A stretch of 64,000 nucleotides of DNA from Parvibaculum sp. (GCF_019635935.1 NZ_JAHBYN010000001.1:2167501-2231500), one strand, 5' to 3'; shown: positions 26,675 through 35,874, counted from the stretch's first letter. The notes: generated by a model from the letters alone, not told the origin. Numbers and translations are program-made.

Positions 26675-29600
26675 ATGACCATCCGCAAGCTCCTGATCGC
26701 CAATCGCGGCGAAATCGCCATCCGCATCGCCCGCGCCGCCGCCGAACTCGGCCTCGAAACCGTCGCGGTCTTCGCCGAGGACGACGCCGCCTCGCTGCAT
26801 GTGAAGGCGGCGGACGAGGCCCATGCGCTGAAGGGCCAGGGCGCCGCCGCTTACCTCGACGGCGCGGGCGTTGTCGCGCTTGCAGAATCCACAGGCTGCG
26901 ACGCGATCCATCCGGGCTACGGTTTCCTGTCGGAGAATGCGGATTTCGCGCGCGCCTGCGCCGCAGCCGGCATCGTGTTCGTCGGTCCGGCGCCTGAAAT
27001 GCTCGATCTTTTCGGCGACAAGATCGCCGCCCGCGCGCTTGCCGAAAAATGCGGCGTGCCGCTGCTCCCCGGCACCAACGGCCCGACAAGCCTCGAAGAC
27101 GCGAAGGCCTTCTTCGCATCGCTCGGAAAAAATCCCGCCATGATGATCAAGGCAGTCGCCGGTGGCGGCGGCCGCGGCATGCGCGCGGTGACGGACGCCG
27201 CCGAAATCGACGAGGCTTTCGCGCGTTGCCAGTCGGAAGCGAAATCCGCCTTCGGCCGCGGCGATGTCTATGTCGAGAAATTGATCCGCAAGGCCCGCCA
27301 CATCGAAATCCAGATCGTCGCCGACGGCAAGCATGTGACGCATCTCGGCGAACGCGAATGCACGTTGCAGCGCCGCAACCAGAAGCTGGTCGAGATCGCG
27401 CCGAGCCCCACGCTCGACAAGTCGATGCGCGATGCGCTCTGTGCCGCCGCCATCCGCCTCGCCGAAGCCGCGAAATACAGGAGCCTCGGCACTTTCGAGT
27501 TTCTGCTCGACGCCAGCGCGCCGGGCGACGCCACTTTCGCTTTCATGGAGGCAAATCCGCGCCTCCAGGTCGAACACACCGTCACCGAGGAGGTGACCGG
27601 CATCGATCTGGTGAAAACGCAGCTCCGGCTTGCCGGCGGCGCGACGCTCGCCGATCTCGGATTGCTGCAGGCCGATGCGCCGAGCCCCCGCGGCCACGCG
27701 ATCCAGCTCCGCATCAACATGGAAACGATGACCGCCGACGGTTCGGCAAAGCCGGCAGGCGGCGTCATCACCACCTTCGAGCCGCCATCGGGCCCCGGCA
27801 TCCGCGTCGACAGCTTCGGCTATGCCGGCTACCGCACCAGCCCGAACTACGATTCATTGCTGGCGAAACTGATCGCCCATTCGCCGTCGCCCGATTACGC
27901 CGACGCCGCCGCCCGCGCCTATCGCGCGCTTTGCGAGTTTCGCCTCGAAGGCGTCGCCAGCAATATCGGCTTCCACATGAACCTGTTGAAGCGCCCGGAA
28001 TTCGTCGCGAACGATTTTTACACAAAATTCGTCGAGGACCACGCGGGTGAACTCGCGCGCCCGCCCTTAACCGGCCACCGGCAACTCTTTCATGGGCAGG
28101 CCGGCGGTGCCGCCCCCGCCGCGCCCGCGAAAGCCATCGATGCCCCGCCCGGCACGCGCGCCGTCGCCGCGCCGATGCAGGCCCGCGTCGTCTCGATCGA
28201 CGTTGCCGAAGGCGCACTCGTCAGTGCCGGCCAGCAGGTAGCGGTGCTCGAGGCGATGAAGATGGAGCATGTGGTGACGGCGCCCGAAGGCGGCTACATC
28301 CGCAAGCTCGCCGCGCGCCCCGGCGACAATCTTTTCGAAGACGAACCGCTCCTCTTCATCGAGCCGTCATCCGACGCCGCCGCCCGCGCCGCCGACACTG
28401 AAACCGAAACCGACCCCGACGCGATCCGCCCCGACCTCGCCGAAGTGATCGAGCGACACCGCATCGGTCTCGATGAAGGCCGCCCCGACGCCGTCGCCCG
28501 CCGCCGCAAGCGCAACCAGCGAACGGCGCGCGAAAACATCGCCGACCTCGTCGACGAAGGCAGCTTCATCGAATATGGCGCGCTGGCGCTCGCCGCCCAG
28601 CGCCGCCGCCGCCCGATGGACGAGCTCATCAAGATGAGCCCGGCCGACGGCATGATCGCCGGCGTCGGCTCCATCAACGGCGCGCATTTCGGCGAGGACA
28701 AATCGCGCGCCATGATCATGGCCTATGACTTCACCGTCTTCGCCGGCACGCAAGGCGCGATGAACCACAAGAAGAAAGACCGTATGCTGACCATCGCCGA
28801 GGACTGGCGCCTGCCGCTGGTGCTCTTCGGCGAAGGCGGCGGCGGCCGCCCCGGCGACACCGATGTCGCGGGCGTCGCCGGCCTCGACACGCCGAGCTTC
28901 GTCAAATTCGCGAAGCTTTCGGGCGAGGTGCCGCTGATCTCGGTCGTCTCCGGCCGCTGCTTTGCCGGCAACGCGGCGCTTGTCGGCTGCTCCGATGTCA
29001 TCATCGCCACGCGCGACTCAAACATCGGCATGGGCGGCCCGGCCATGATCGAGGGCGGGGGCCTCGGCGTCTACGCGCCGGAAGACATCGGCCCCATCAA
29101 TGTGCAAACGGCCAACGGCGTCGTCGACATCGCAGTCGAGGACGAGGCCGAAGCCGTCGCGGCGGCCAAAAAATACCTGTCATACTTTCAAGGCGCGCTC
29201 CCCGCATGGGACGCCGCCGACCAGCGCGATCTCCGCCGCCTGATCCCGGAAAACCGCCTCCGCGCCTACGACATCCGTAAAGTGATCGCCGCATTGGCGG
29301 ACCGGGGCTCGGTGCTGGAGCTCCGCCCCTCCTTCGGCATCGGCATCCTCACCTGCCTCATCCGCATCGAGGGTCGGCCGATGGGCCTCATCGCCAACAA
29401 CCCGATGCATCTCGGCGGCGCCATCGACGCCGAAGCGGGAGATAAAGCCGCCCGCTTCATGCAGCTCTGCGACGCCTTCGGTCTGCCCATGCTGTCGCTC
29501 TGCGACACGCCGGGCTTCATGGTCGGCCCCGAGATCGAACAACGCGCGCAAGTGCGTCATGTGTCACGCATGTTCGTCACCGGCGCGTCCATGCGCGTCC

Positions 29601-29974
29601 CCTTCTTCACGGTGGTCCTGCGCAAGGGCTACGGCCTCGGCGCGCAGGGCATGGCCGCCGGCTCCTTCCACGCCCCCTTCTTCATCGTCTCCTGGCCGAC
29701 CGGCGAATTCGGCGGCATGGGCCTCGAAGGCGCGGTGCGGCTCGGCTACCGCCGCGAAATGGAAGCGATCGAAGACGCCGCCGAGCGCGACGCCTTCTAT
29801 CAAAAAATGGTCGCCCGCTATTACGAAAACGGCAAGGCGATCAACATGGCCTCGTTTCTGGAAATCGACGCCGTCATCGACCCGAAGGACACGCGCGCCT
29901 GGGTCATGCGCGGCCTCAAATCCGCCGGCCCCCCGCGCGAGAAAAAGGGCAGGGGGTTTGTCGATACGTGGTGA
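26675..29974 (+). CDS. fused biotin-dependent acyl-CoA carboxylase (BC-BCCP-CT)
   Basis: 1099 residues in one chain. Biotin carboxylase comes first (about 1-450: MTIRKLLIANRGEIAIRIAR, GGGGRGMRAV, EANPRLQVEHTVTE). The biotinyl domain has the attachment lysine K529 in VLEAMKMEH. A carboxyltransferase with both halves follows (about 590-1099: ARENIADLVDEGSFIEYG, VVSGRCFAGNAAL, LCDTPGFMVGPE). It should carboxylate an acyl-CoA, using biotin made by the nearby bio genes. The fully fused order is unlike multisubunit acetyl-CoA carboxylase; the substrate is not evident. The ATG at 26675 follows GGTGG; upstream residues of the frame are unlikely. Confidence 0.9.
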   Translation: MTIRKLLIANRGEIAIRIARAAAELGLETVAVFAEDDAASLHVKAADEAHALKGQGAAAYLDGAGVVALAESTGCDAIHPGYGFLSENADFARACAAAGIVFVGPAPEMLDLFGDKIAARALAEKCGVPLLPGTNGPTSLEDAKAFFASLGKNPAMMIKAVAGGGGRGMRAVTDAAEIDEAFARCQSEAKSAFGRGDVYVEKLIRKARHIEIQIVADGKHVTHLGERECTLQRRNQKLVEIAPSPTLDKSMRDALCAAAIRLAEAAKYRSLGTFEFLLDASAPGDATFAFMEANPRLQVEHTVTEEVTGIDLVKTQLRLAGGATLADLGLLQADAPSPRGHAIQLRINMETMTADGSAKPAGGVITTFEPPSGPGIRVDSFGYAGYRTSPNYDSLLAKLIAHSPSPDYADAAARAYRALCEFRLEGVASNIGFHMNLLKRPEFVANDFYTKFVEDHAGELARPPLTGHRQLFHGQAGGAAPAAPAKAIDAPPGTRAVAAPMQARVVSIDVAEGALVSAGQQVAVLEAMKMEHVVTAPEGGYIRKLAARPGDNLFEDEPLLFIEPSSDAAARAADTETETDPDAIRPDLAEVIERHRIGLDEGRPDAVARRRKRNQRTARENIADLVDEGSFIEYGALALAAQRRRRPMDELIKMSPADGMIAGVGSINGAHFGEDKSRAMIMAYDFTVFAGTQGAMNHKKKDRMLTIAEDWRLPLVLFGEGGGGRPGDTDVAGVAGLDTPSFVKFAKLSGEVPLISVVSGRCFAGNAALVGCSDVIIATRDSNIGMGGPAMIEGGGLGVYAPEDIGPINVQTANGVVDIAVEDEAEAVAAAKKYLSYFQGALPAWDAADQRDLRRLIPENRLRAYDIRKVIAALADRGSVLELRPSFGIGILTCLIRIEGRPMGLIANNPMHLGGAIDAEAGDKAARFMQLCDAFGLPMLSLCDTPGFMVGPEIEQRAQVRHVSRMFVTGASMRVPFFTVVLRKGYGLGAQGMAAGSFHAPFFIVSWPTGEFGGMGLEGAVRLGYRREMEAIEDAAERDAFYQKMVARYYENGKAINMASFLEIDAVIDPKDTRAWVMRGLKSAGPPREKKGRGFVDTW

Positions 29975-30061
29975 GGGTGTGAAGTCGTCCAATTGTTCCT
30001 GAATCGTCTATATTCGGCTACGCTCCATTGAGCTGATCTGCCAATTTGGCATGTCGCCCAG

Positions 30062-30745
30062 GTGTCGGAATCGGTAGAGAAAATAGCGAATCGCATGACA
30101 CTGATAAGATCAAAGCAACGCGTCGCGGATCACGGGGAGGTATTTACGCCCCCGTGGCTGGTCGAAGCCATGCTCGATCTCGTCAAGGGAGAGACCGAGC
30201 GCATCGACTCCCGCTTTCTGGAGCCGGCCTGTGGCAGCGGCAACTTCCTCATCCCGATCCTCAAGCGCAAGCTCGCCGCCGTCGAACTCAAATACGGGAA
30301 ATCGGAGTTTGAAAAACAGCACTACGCTATCCTCGCGGTGACGTGCCTGTACGGAATTGAACTGCTGGCGGACAATATCGCCGAATGCCGCGCGAACATG
30401 CTGGAAGTGCTCTCCAGGTACCTGAACTTGAATGAGGGCGACGACCTCTATCGAGCCGCCTCATACGTTTTGTCGCAAAATCTTATCCACGGCGACGCTT
30501 TGGCGATGCGGACAAGCGACGGCGGGCCGATCACCTTTGCGCAATGGAGTTATCTCGGTAGGGGAAAATTTCAACGCCGCGATTTTCGCCTGGATGTCCT
30601 CACCCACATGTCGGGCTTTGCTGAAGAGGGCACGCTGTTTGCGCATCTCGGCAAGCACGAAATCTTCACCCCGACCAAGACCTACCCGCCGATGACGGCG
30701 CGTGAACTCGCCGCCGGCGACGGCACGCCGAAGGAAGCCGCATGA
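30062..30745 (+). CDS. N6-adenine methyltransferase-like protein, short (RM locus, gene 1)
   Basis: 227 residues. FTPPWLVEAMLDLV and the SAM-binding motif I FLEPACGSGNFLIPIL are clear, followed by NLIHGDALAM. The catalytic NPPY motif expected next is not visible, and the protein ends early, so it may be a partner subunit of the following methyltransferase. It starts at GTG 30062; an ATG at 30095 is possible and neither has a good ribosome-binding site. Its stop overlaps the next start (ATGA). It starts 87 bp after the carboxylase gene. Confidence 0.78.
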   Translation: MSESVEKIANRMTLIRSKQRVADHGEVFTPPWLVEAMLDLVKGETERIDSRFLEPACGSGNFLIPILKRKLAAVELKYGKSEFEKQHYAILAVTCLYGIELLADNIAECRANMLEVLSRYLNLNEGDDLYRAASYVLSQNLIHGDALAMRTSDGGPITFAQWSYLGRGKFQRRDFRLDVLTHMSGFAEEGTLFAHLGKHEIFTPTKTYPPMTARELAAGDGTPKEAA

Positions 30746-32328
30746 GCATGCAGGTTGGCTTTACATTGCGCGGACGCAACCCCGATGTGCTCACCTGCAT
30801 CGCGAATCTCTCCAACGATGAGGTCTTTACGCCGCCCGAGTTCGCCAACCGGATGCTGGACACGTTGGCCGACGCCTGGGCGGCAGATCACAGCGGGGCG
30901 AACATCTGGACCGACAAGAAAGTGAAGTTTCTGGATCCCTTCACCAAATCTGGCGTGTTTCTGCGGGAGATCACCCGCCGCCTGAACGAGGGCTTGGCGG
31001 CCGAAATGCCGGACCTCCAAGTGCGCGTGGACCACATTCTGACGAAACAGGTGTTTGGCATCGGCATCACCCATCTGACCAGCCTGTTGGCTCGGCGCAG
31101 CCTTTACTGCTCCAAGCACGCCAACGGCGAACACTCCGTTGCCGGATCGTTCACCACAGAGAGCGGCAATATCTGGTTCGAGCGGGTGGAACACGCCTGG
31201 GATGAGGCGAAGTGCAAGTATTGCGGCGCGCCGAAGGCTACATTCGACCGGAAGAAAGGTCTTGAGAACCATGCCTACGCATTCATCCACGCCGATAACA
31301 TCAAGACTCGGATGACCGAGTTGTTTGGAGACGACATGCAGTTCGATGTGATAGTGGGCAACCCGCCGTACCAGATGACGGGTGGTGCTGGTGGCTCAAG
31401 CGACTCTTCTATCTATCATCTATTCGTTCAGCAGGCGCTCAAGCTGGAACCACGATATACCTGCATGGTCATCCCATCACGGTGGATGGCTGGGGGGCGG
31501 GGTCTCGATGAGTTCAGAGCGCAGATGCTCAACAGTGGTCATCTGCGAAGTCTGGCGGACTTTCCTGATTCCGGTGACGCATTTCCCGGCGTTCAGATTA
31601 AGGGCGGTGTGTGTTATTTCCTTTGGGACGCCGCGCATCAGGGAACCTGCGATGTTACGCGAGTGGCCGGGGGAGAGGAACACCTCCAGAAGAATCGACA
31701 ATTGGGCGAATTCGATGTTTTCGTCCGCGATGAGCGCGCGCTCGGAATATTGAGAAAGGTCCTTTCAAAAAAGGAACCTTCTGTCCTTGATCTCGTGTCA
31801 GGCGATACACCATTCGGCATTGCGACAAACTTCGAAGATTGGAACGAAAAAGGGGGTCCCGGAAGGATCGCCCTCCATCTTATTAGTCGCGGAAAGCGCA
31901 TGTCGGGCTTCACCAAGCGAGCGAATATCCGAAAAAATATTGACTTACTTGACGCATGGAAGGTGCTCGTTCCCGAAGCTTATGGAGCGGGCGAAACATT
32001 TCCTCATCAAATCCTCGGCAAGGAGATTGTTGCTGCGCCGCCGTCAGCGTGTACGCAGTCTTATTTGGTGGCGTCACCTTTTCGCTCAGAGCGTGCGGCC
32101 AAAAGTTTCGCGAGTTATTACCGGACTCGACTATTCCGCTTCCTGGTATCTCTGCGAAAGATCACGCAACACGCGCTACGTTCGACCTATTCCTGGGTTC
32201 CTCAGCAGTCGTGGGATAAGACTTGGACAGACGAGTTGCTGTATAAAAAGTACGGTATAACAAAAGATGAGATTGCCTTCATAGAAAGCATGATCCGCCC
32301 AATGGACGCTGAACTTTTCGATGTCTAA
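30742..32328 (+). CDS. Eco57I-type DNA methyltransferase-like protein (RM locus, gene 2)
   Basis: 528 residues. It repeats the FTPPEFANRMLDTL element seen in gene 1. Motif I is altered to FLDPFTKSGVFLREI. Motif IV is FDVIVGNPPYQ, typical of N6-adenine methyltransferases. A possible zinc knuckle lies at CKYCGAPKATFDRKKG. C-terminal residues may recognise DNA. It overlaps gene 1 by four bases and gene 3 by eight, so the three are co-translated. Gene 1 has the strong SAM motif and gene 2 the NPPY motif, which suggests a two-chain enzyme, as inference. Confidence 0.82.
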   Translation: MSMQVGFTLRGRNPDVLTCIANLSNDEVFTPPEFANRMLDTLADAWAADHSGANIWTDKKVKFLDPFTKSGVFLREITRRLNEGLAAEMPDLQVRVDHILTKQVFGIGITHLTSLLARRSLYCSKHANGEHSVAGSFTTESGNIWFERVEHAWDEAKCKYCGAPKATFDRKKGLENHAYAFIHADNIKTRMTELFGDDMQFDVIVGNPPYQMTGGAGGSSDSSIYHLFVQQALKLEPRYTCMVIPSRWMAGGRGLDEFRAQMLNSGHLRSLADFPDSGDAFPGVQIKGGVCYFLWDAAHQGTCDVTRVAGGEEHLQKNRQLGEFDVFVRDERALGILRKVLSKKEPSVLDLVSGDTPFGIATNFEDWNEKGGPGRIALHLISRGKRMSGFTKRANIRKNIDLLDAWKVLVPEAYGAGETFPHQILGKEIVAAPPSACTQSYLVASPFRSERAAKSFASYYRTRLFRFLVSLRKITQHALRSTYSWVPQQSWDKTWTDELLYKKYGITKDEIAFIESMIRPMDAELFDV

Positions 32329-34858
32329 GACCATCGACGAAATCCTCGCTCCGAAACCGAAAGCGCGCCCGCGCATCTACGCCTACTCCATTAGTGATGG
32401 AGCGCATGCGGGTCTTCTCAAGATCGGTCAGACGACGCGGGACGTGAAGAGGCGCATCTCCGAGCAACTCAAGACCGCCGCCATCAAGAACTTCCGTATC
32501 GAACTTGACGAACCCGCCGAGTGTGACGACGGCACCGTCTTTTCCGATTACGAAGTGCGCGCTGCGCTTGTCCGAAAGGGCTTTACAAACAGCGAACTGG
32601 AATGGGTACGCTGCACGGTCAAAGACGTGAAGACCGTGCTTACCGAACTACGGACGGGGCAGCAGCTCACTGGCACCCATCACGAAACGTTCCCAATGCG
32701 ATGGGAACAGACCGAGGCTGTGAACAAGACGCACGCTTACTTCCACTCCATCTGGAACGAGGACATGCACGCCGTGCCGCGCTTCCTCTGGAACGCGAAG
32801 ATGCGCTTCGGCAAGACATTCACCACTTACCAGCTCGCGAAAAAGCTTGGAGCCAAACGGGTGCTGGTCGTGACCTTCAAGCCCGCTGTCGAGGATGCTT
32901 GGCAGACGGACCTTGAAAGTCATATGGATTTCGATGGCTGGCAGTATCTCTCGCGCAACTCAGATAGCGATCCAACCAAAATCAACGCGAAAAGACCGGT
33001 TGTCTACTTCGGCTCATTTCAGGATTTGCTGGGCCGCGACGCGGCGGGCAATATCAAGCCGAAGAACGAGTGGCTTCACAAGGTGAGGTGGGACCTTGTG
33101 GTGTTCGACGAGTATCACTTCGGCGCCTGGCGCGACACCGCGAAGGAACTGTTCGAGGGCGAGGAGGAGGCGGTCGCCAAGAAAGAGGCCAAGCTCGAAT
33201 ATACCGCCGGACTGGAGGAGGTAAACGAGGACCTCACCGTCCTGTCGGAGAAGGAGACAGAGTTCCTTCCCATCACGACCAAGGCCTACCTTTATCTCTC
33301 CGGCACGCCGTTCAAGGCGCTGGCCACGGGCGAGTTTATCGAAGAACAGATTTTCAACTGGACCTATACGGACGAACAGCGTGCCAAAGCAGATTTCGCC
33401 GTAAAGTATCCGGACAAGTGGAATCCCTATGGCGCGTTGCCACAGATGCGGTTGCTCACATATCAAATGCCCGACGAACTGGTGGCAATTGCCAGCGCCG
33501 GGGAGTTTGATGAGTTCGATCTCAACGAATTTTTCGCGGCCACCGGTACCGGAAAGGGTGCGCAGTTCAAGCACAAGAACGATGTGCAGAAGTGGCTGGA
33601 CATCATCCGGGGGCAGTATGCGCCGAGGGCGGTCGAAAACCTCAAGACAGGCACCCGGCCGCCGTTCCCCTATTCGGACGTACGCCTACTCCCCTACCTT
33701 CAACATTCTTTCTGGTTTCTACCTAATGTGGCGGCGTGCCACGCAATGGCAAGTCTGTTGACCGAGAAGCACAACACCTTCTGGCGCGACTACGAGATCG
33801 TCGTCGCTGCCGGTGCGTCCGCCGGTATTGGACTGGATGCCTTGCCGCCTGTTCGTAAGGCAATCGGGAGTGGGTTCGACACCAAGACCATCACGCTGTC
33901 TTGTGGCAAGCTGACGACGGGCGTGACCGTGCCGCAATGGTCGTCGATCCTGATGCTGCGCAACCTGAAATCGCCTGAGACTTATTTTCAGGCAGCATTC
34001 CGTGTGCAGTCGCAATGGTCCATCAAGAATCCAAATGGCGATGATCCCAACGAAGAGGAAATCCTTAAGCCCATTTGTTTCGTCTTCGATTTCGCGCCTA
34101 CGCGCGCACTGCGGCAACTTTCCGAATATGGGATCGGGCTATCGCCCAACGAGCCGAACCCGGAGAATGCCGTCAATGACCTCGTGTCGTTTCTACCCGT
34201 GCTGGCCTATGACGGCGCAAACATGACGCAGATTGACGCGGGGGGCATCCTTGACATCGCAATGGCGGGAACGTCGGCCACGTTGCTCGCGCGTAAATGG
34301 GAGAGCGCGCTACTGGTGAACGTGGACAACGAGACGCTTCGCCGCGTCCTCGACAACCCCGAGGCAATGGCCGCTGTGGAGCGCATTGAAGGCTGGCGCT
34401 CACTGGGCGATAGCATCATCGAGACCATCATCAACAAGAGCGACAAGGTGAAGGAACTCAGGAAAAAGGCGAAGGAAGGCGATCTGACGGAGAAAGAGAA
34501 GAAGGAACTCACGGCCGAGGAAAGGGAATTCAAGTCGAAGCGCAAACTGGTTCAGGAGAAGCTCATAAAATTCGCGACACGCATTCCCGCGTTCATGTAC
34601 CTGACGGACTTCCGTGAGAACACGCTTCAGGATGTCATCACGAAGCTGGAGCCGGATTTGTTTCTGACCGTGACCGGCCTGACTGTGAAGGACTTCCACC
34701 TGCTCGTGCAGCTCAAGGTATTCAATACCGAGCAAATGAACCAGGCAGTATTTGCGTTTCGCCGCTATGAAGATGCTTCGCTTCGCTACACGGGGATTGA
34801 AAGCCACGAGGGGCTGACTCAATACGGGCTTTATGACACGGTGGTGGCGAAAGAGTGA
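32321..34858 (+). CDS. GIY-YIG (T5orf172)-SF2 helicase restriction protein (RM locus, gene 3)
   Basis: 845 residues. The N-terminus (about 18-110) has RIYAYSISDGAHAG and LLKIGQTTRDVKRRI, a GIY-YIG/T5orf172-type nuclease fold. An SF2 helicase follows: a Walker A variant MRFGKTFTTY (about 160), a DEAH-box variant VVFDEYHFG (about 262) and a motif VI-like QAAFRVQS (about 557). A Lys/Glu-rich coiled-coil lies at about 706-750. It would be an ATP-driven endonuclease that acts on unmodified DNA, with genes 1 and 2 as the modification part. Its ATG overlaps gene 2 by eight bases. Confidence 0.82.
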   Translation: MSKTIDEILAPKPKARPRIYAYSISDGAHAGLLKIGQTTRDVKRRISEQLKTAAIKNFRIELDEPAECDDGTVFSDYEVRAALVRKGFTNSELEWVRCTVKDVKTVLTELRTGQQLTGTHHETFPMRWEQTEAVNKTHAYFHSIWNEDMHAVPRFLWNAKMRFGKTFTTYQLAKKLGAKRVLVVTFKPAVEDAWQTDLESHMDFDGWQYLSRNSDSDPTKINAKRPVVYFGSFQDLLGRDAAGNIKPKNEWLHKVRWDLVVFDEYHFGAWRDTAKELFEGEEEAVAKKEAKLEYTAGLEEVNEDLTVLSEKETEFLPITTKAYLYLSGTPFKALATGEFIEEQIFNWTYTDEQRAKADFAVKYPDKWNPYGALPQMRLLTYQMPDELVAIASAGEFDEFDLNEFFAATGTGKGAQFKHKNDVQKWLDIIRGQYAPRAVENLKTGTRPPFPYSDVRLLPYLQHSFWFLPNVAACHAMASLLTEKHNTFWRDYEIVVAAGASAGIGLDALPPVRKAIGSGFDTKTITLSCGKLTTGVTVPQWSSILMLRNLKSPETYFQAAFRVQSQWSIKNPNGDDPNEEEILKPICFVFDFAPTRALRQLSEYGIGLSPNEPNPENAVNDLVSFLPVLAYDGANMTQIDAGGILDIAMAGTSATLLARKWESALLVNVDNETLRRVLDNPEAMAAVERIEGWRSLGDSIIETIINKSDKVKELRKKAKEGDLTEKEKKELTAEEREFKSKRKLVQEKLIKFATRIPAFMYLTDFRENTLQDVITKLEPDLFLTVTGLTVKDFHLLVQLKVFNTEQMNQAVFAFRRYEDASLRYTGIESHEGLTQYGLYDTVVAKE

Positions 34859-34942
34859 GAGGCGCTGAGCTGCCCCACATGGTCGTTGAACGATAGCCGT
34901 TCTTTCTCCGTCGTCGACACCCTCCGTACACGTCCCAATCCC

Positions 34943-35296
34943 TCACCCCTCCGGCCGCGTCCAGATCCAGCTTCCGCCGATCGCCGCCGCGGCGATCGGC
35001 GCCAGCGACCAGGGGAACGGCGCGAAGACGAGCGCGGCGGCGATGCTGACCGCGAAGGCGGCCAGCGCCGCCTGTTTGCCCCTCCGCGAAATCGCGCCGC
35101 GCTCCCGCCACAGCCGGATATGATGGCCGAACGCCGGATGCGCGAGCAGCCATTGCTCCAGCGCCTTGTTGCTGCGCGCAAAGCAGAAGGCGGCCAGAAT
35201 CAGGAACGGCACGGTCGGCAGCAGCGGCAGCAACATGCCGAGCCCGCCCAGCGCCAGCGCCGCGAAGCCGGCGATCAGATAGAGGATTTTCGTCAA
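34943..35296 (-). CDS. YbaN-type (DUF454) inner-membrane protein
   Basis: 117 residues from a TTG at 35296 preceded by GGAG. MTKILYLIAGFAALALGGLGMLLPLLPTVPFLILAAFCFARSNKALEQWLLAHPAFG is the signature of the DUF454/YbaN family, with about four membrane segments and no known function. A longer open frame to 35395 reads into tandem repeats and is not used. Four tandem Pho-box half-sites lie 121 bp upstream on the same strand. Confidence 0.82.
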   Translation of the reverse strand: MTKILYLIAGFAALALGGLGMLLPLLPTVPFLILAAFCFARSNKALEQWLLAHPAFGHHIRLWRERGAISRRGKQAALAAFAVSIAAALVFAPFPWSLAPIAAAAIGGSWIWTRPEG

Positions 35297-35329
35297 GCGA
35301 GGCTCCGGATTTGTCCGCCGCGCCCCGGA

Positions 35330-35525
35330 TCGGGGATAAGTCCGGGGATAACCCCGAGGATAAACCCGGGGACAAGTCGCCGGCGCTCCGTACACGGATC
35401 ATTGAAATCGCGGTTTACGACAGTTTTGTGACAGTTCAGTGACAGTACGATGACAGAAGGCCCTATTATGGCAAATAGACCGGGGACAAGTTGCGGGATA
35501 ATGTGCGGGACAAGTGGCGGGGGCA
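35330..35525. repeat. cluster of degenerate GGGGAyAAGT repeats next to the left island end
   Basis: About eight degenerate copies are visible: four between 35330 and 35380 (CGGGGATAAGTC, CGGGGATAACCC, GAGGATAAACCC, CGGGGACAAGTC) and four between 35480 and 35525 (CGGGGACAAGTT, CGGGATAATGTG, CGGGACAAGTGG, CGGGGGCAAGTG). The Pho-box array lies between the two groups. Their position next to a tRNA-derived recombination site resembles integrase arm sites; that role is inference. Confidence 0.6.
35417..35456 (-). promoter_or_regulatory. four-unit Pho box array
   Basis: On the minus strand CTGTCAT, CTGTCAC, CTGTCAC and CTGTCGT begin at exactly 11-bp intervals (plus-strand starts 35450, 35439, 35428, 35417), separated by four-base A/T-rich spacers. 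This is the arrangement of two adjacent PhoB dimers. It points toward the YbaN-type gene at 35296. Confidence 0.78.
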
Positions 35526-35527
35526 AG

Positions 35528-35575
35528 TGGCGCACCCGAGAGGATTCGAACCTCTGACCTCTGCCTTCGGAGGGC
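35528..35575. repeat. attL: 48-bp copy of the tRNA-Arg 3' part
   Basis: This segment is identical to 56423-56470, which is the 3' half (CCA end to anticodon region) of the intact tRNA-Arg(CCG). It marks the left end of the nitrate-respiration island. The first base matches the encoded CCA end exactly, as expected of integration into a tRNA 3' end. It lacks the 5' half and is not a tRNA gene. Confidence 0.93.
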
Positions 35576-35598
35576 CGCCGCCTGATCCAGCGCGCCTT

Positions 35599-35874
35599 AT
35601 GGTGCCGCGTCGCGAATTCACAGAAGGGTTCAATCGGTTCGATCTGCACGCTCTGACAGTTGTCCAGCAAGCCGGGGCCATGACACCGGGCGAGGTCGTT
35701 GTCCTCGTTGCGGCCGCCAGCGATCATCGCCGCGAGGCATTTCCTGCGGCAGATTATCTCATGGACCGGCTGAAGAGCGAAGCTGTCTTCTGGAAGCAGG
35801 AACGGGAGACTTTCGGTGAGCGCTGGATTGAATCAGCAGACAGAGACACTCAGGATCGAGAGATGATGGAATGA
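35599..35874 (+). pseudogene. moaE: truncated moaE (molybdopterin synthase large subunit, C-terminal part)
   Basis: 91 residues from the ATG at 35599. RFDLHALTVVQQAGAMTPGE, VVVLVAAASDHRREAF, AADYLMDRLKSEAVFWKQE and ERWIESADRDTQ correspond to the C-terminal half of MoaE. About 65 N-terminal residues are missing; reading further upstream gives the translated tRNA sequence of attL, so the gene is cut at the island boundary. It still overlaps moaB by four bases (ATGA). MoaE activity must come from another copy, if present. Confidence 0.8.

Noticed and set aside
35528..35575. second tRNA-Arg gene
   Set aside because: Only the 3' 48 bases are present; no D-arm or 5' acceptor strand, so it is an attachment scar.
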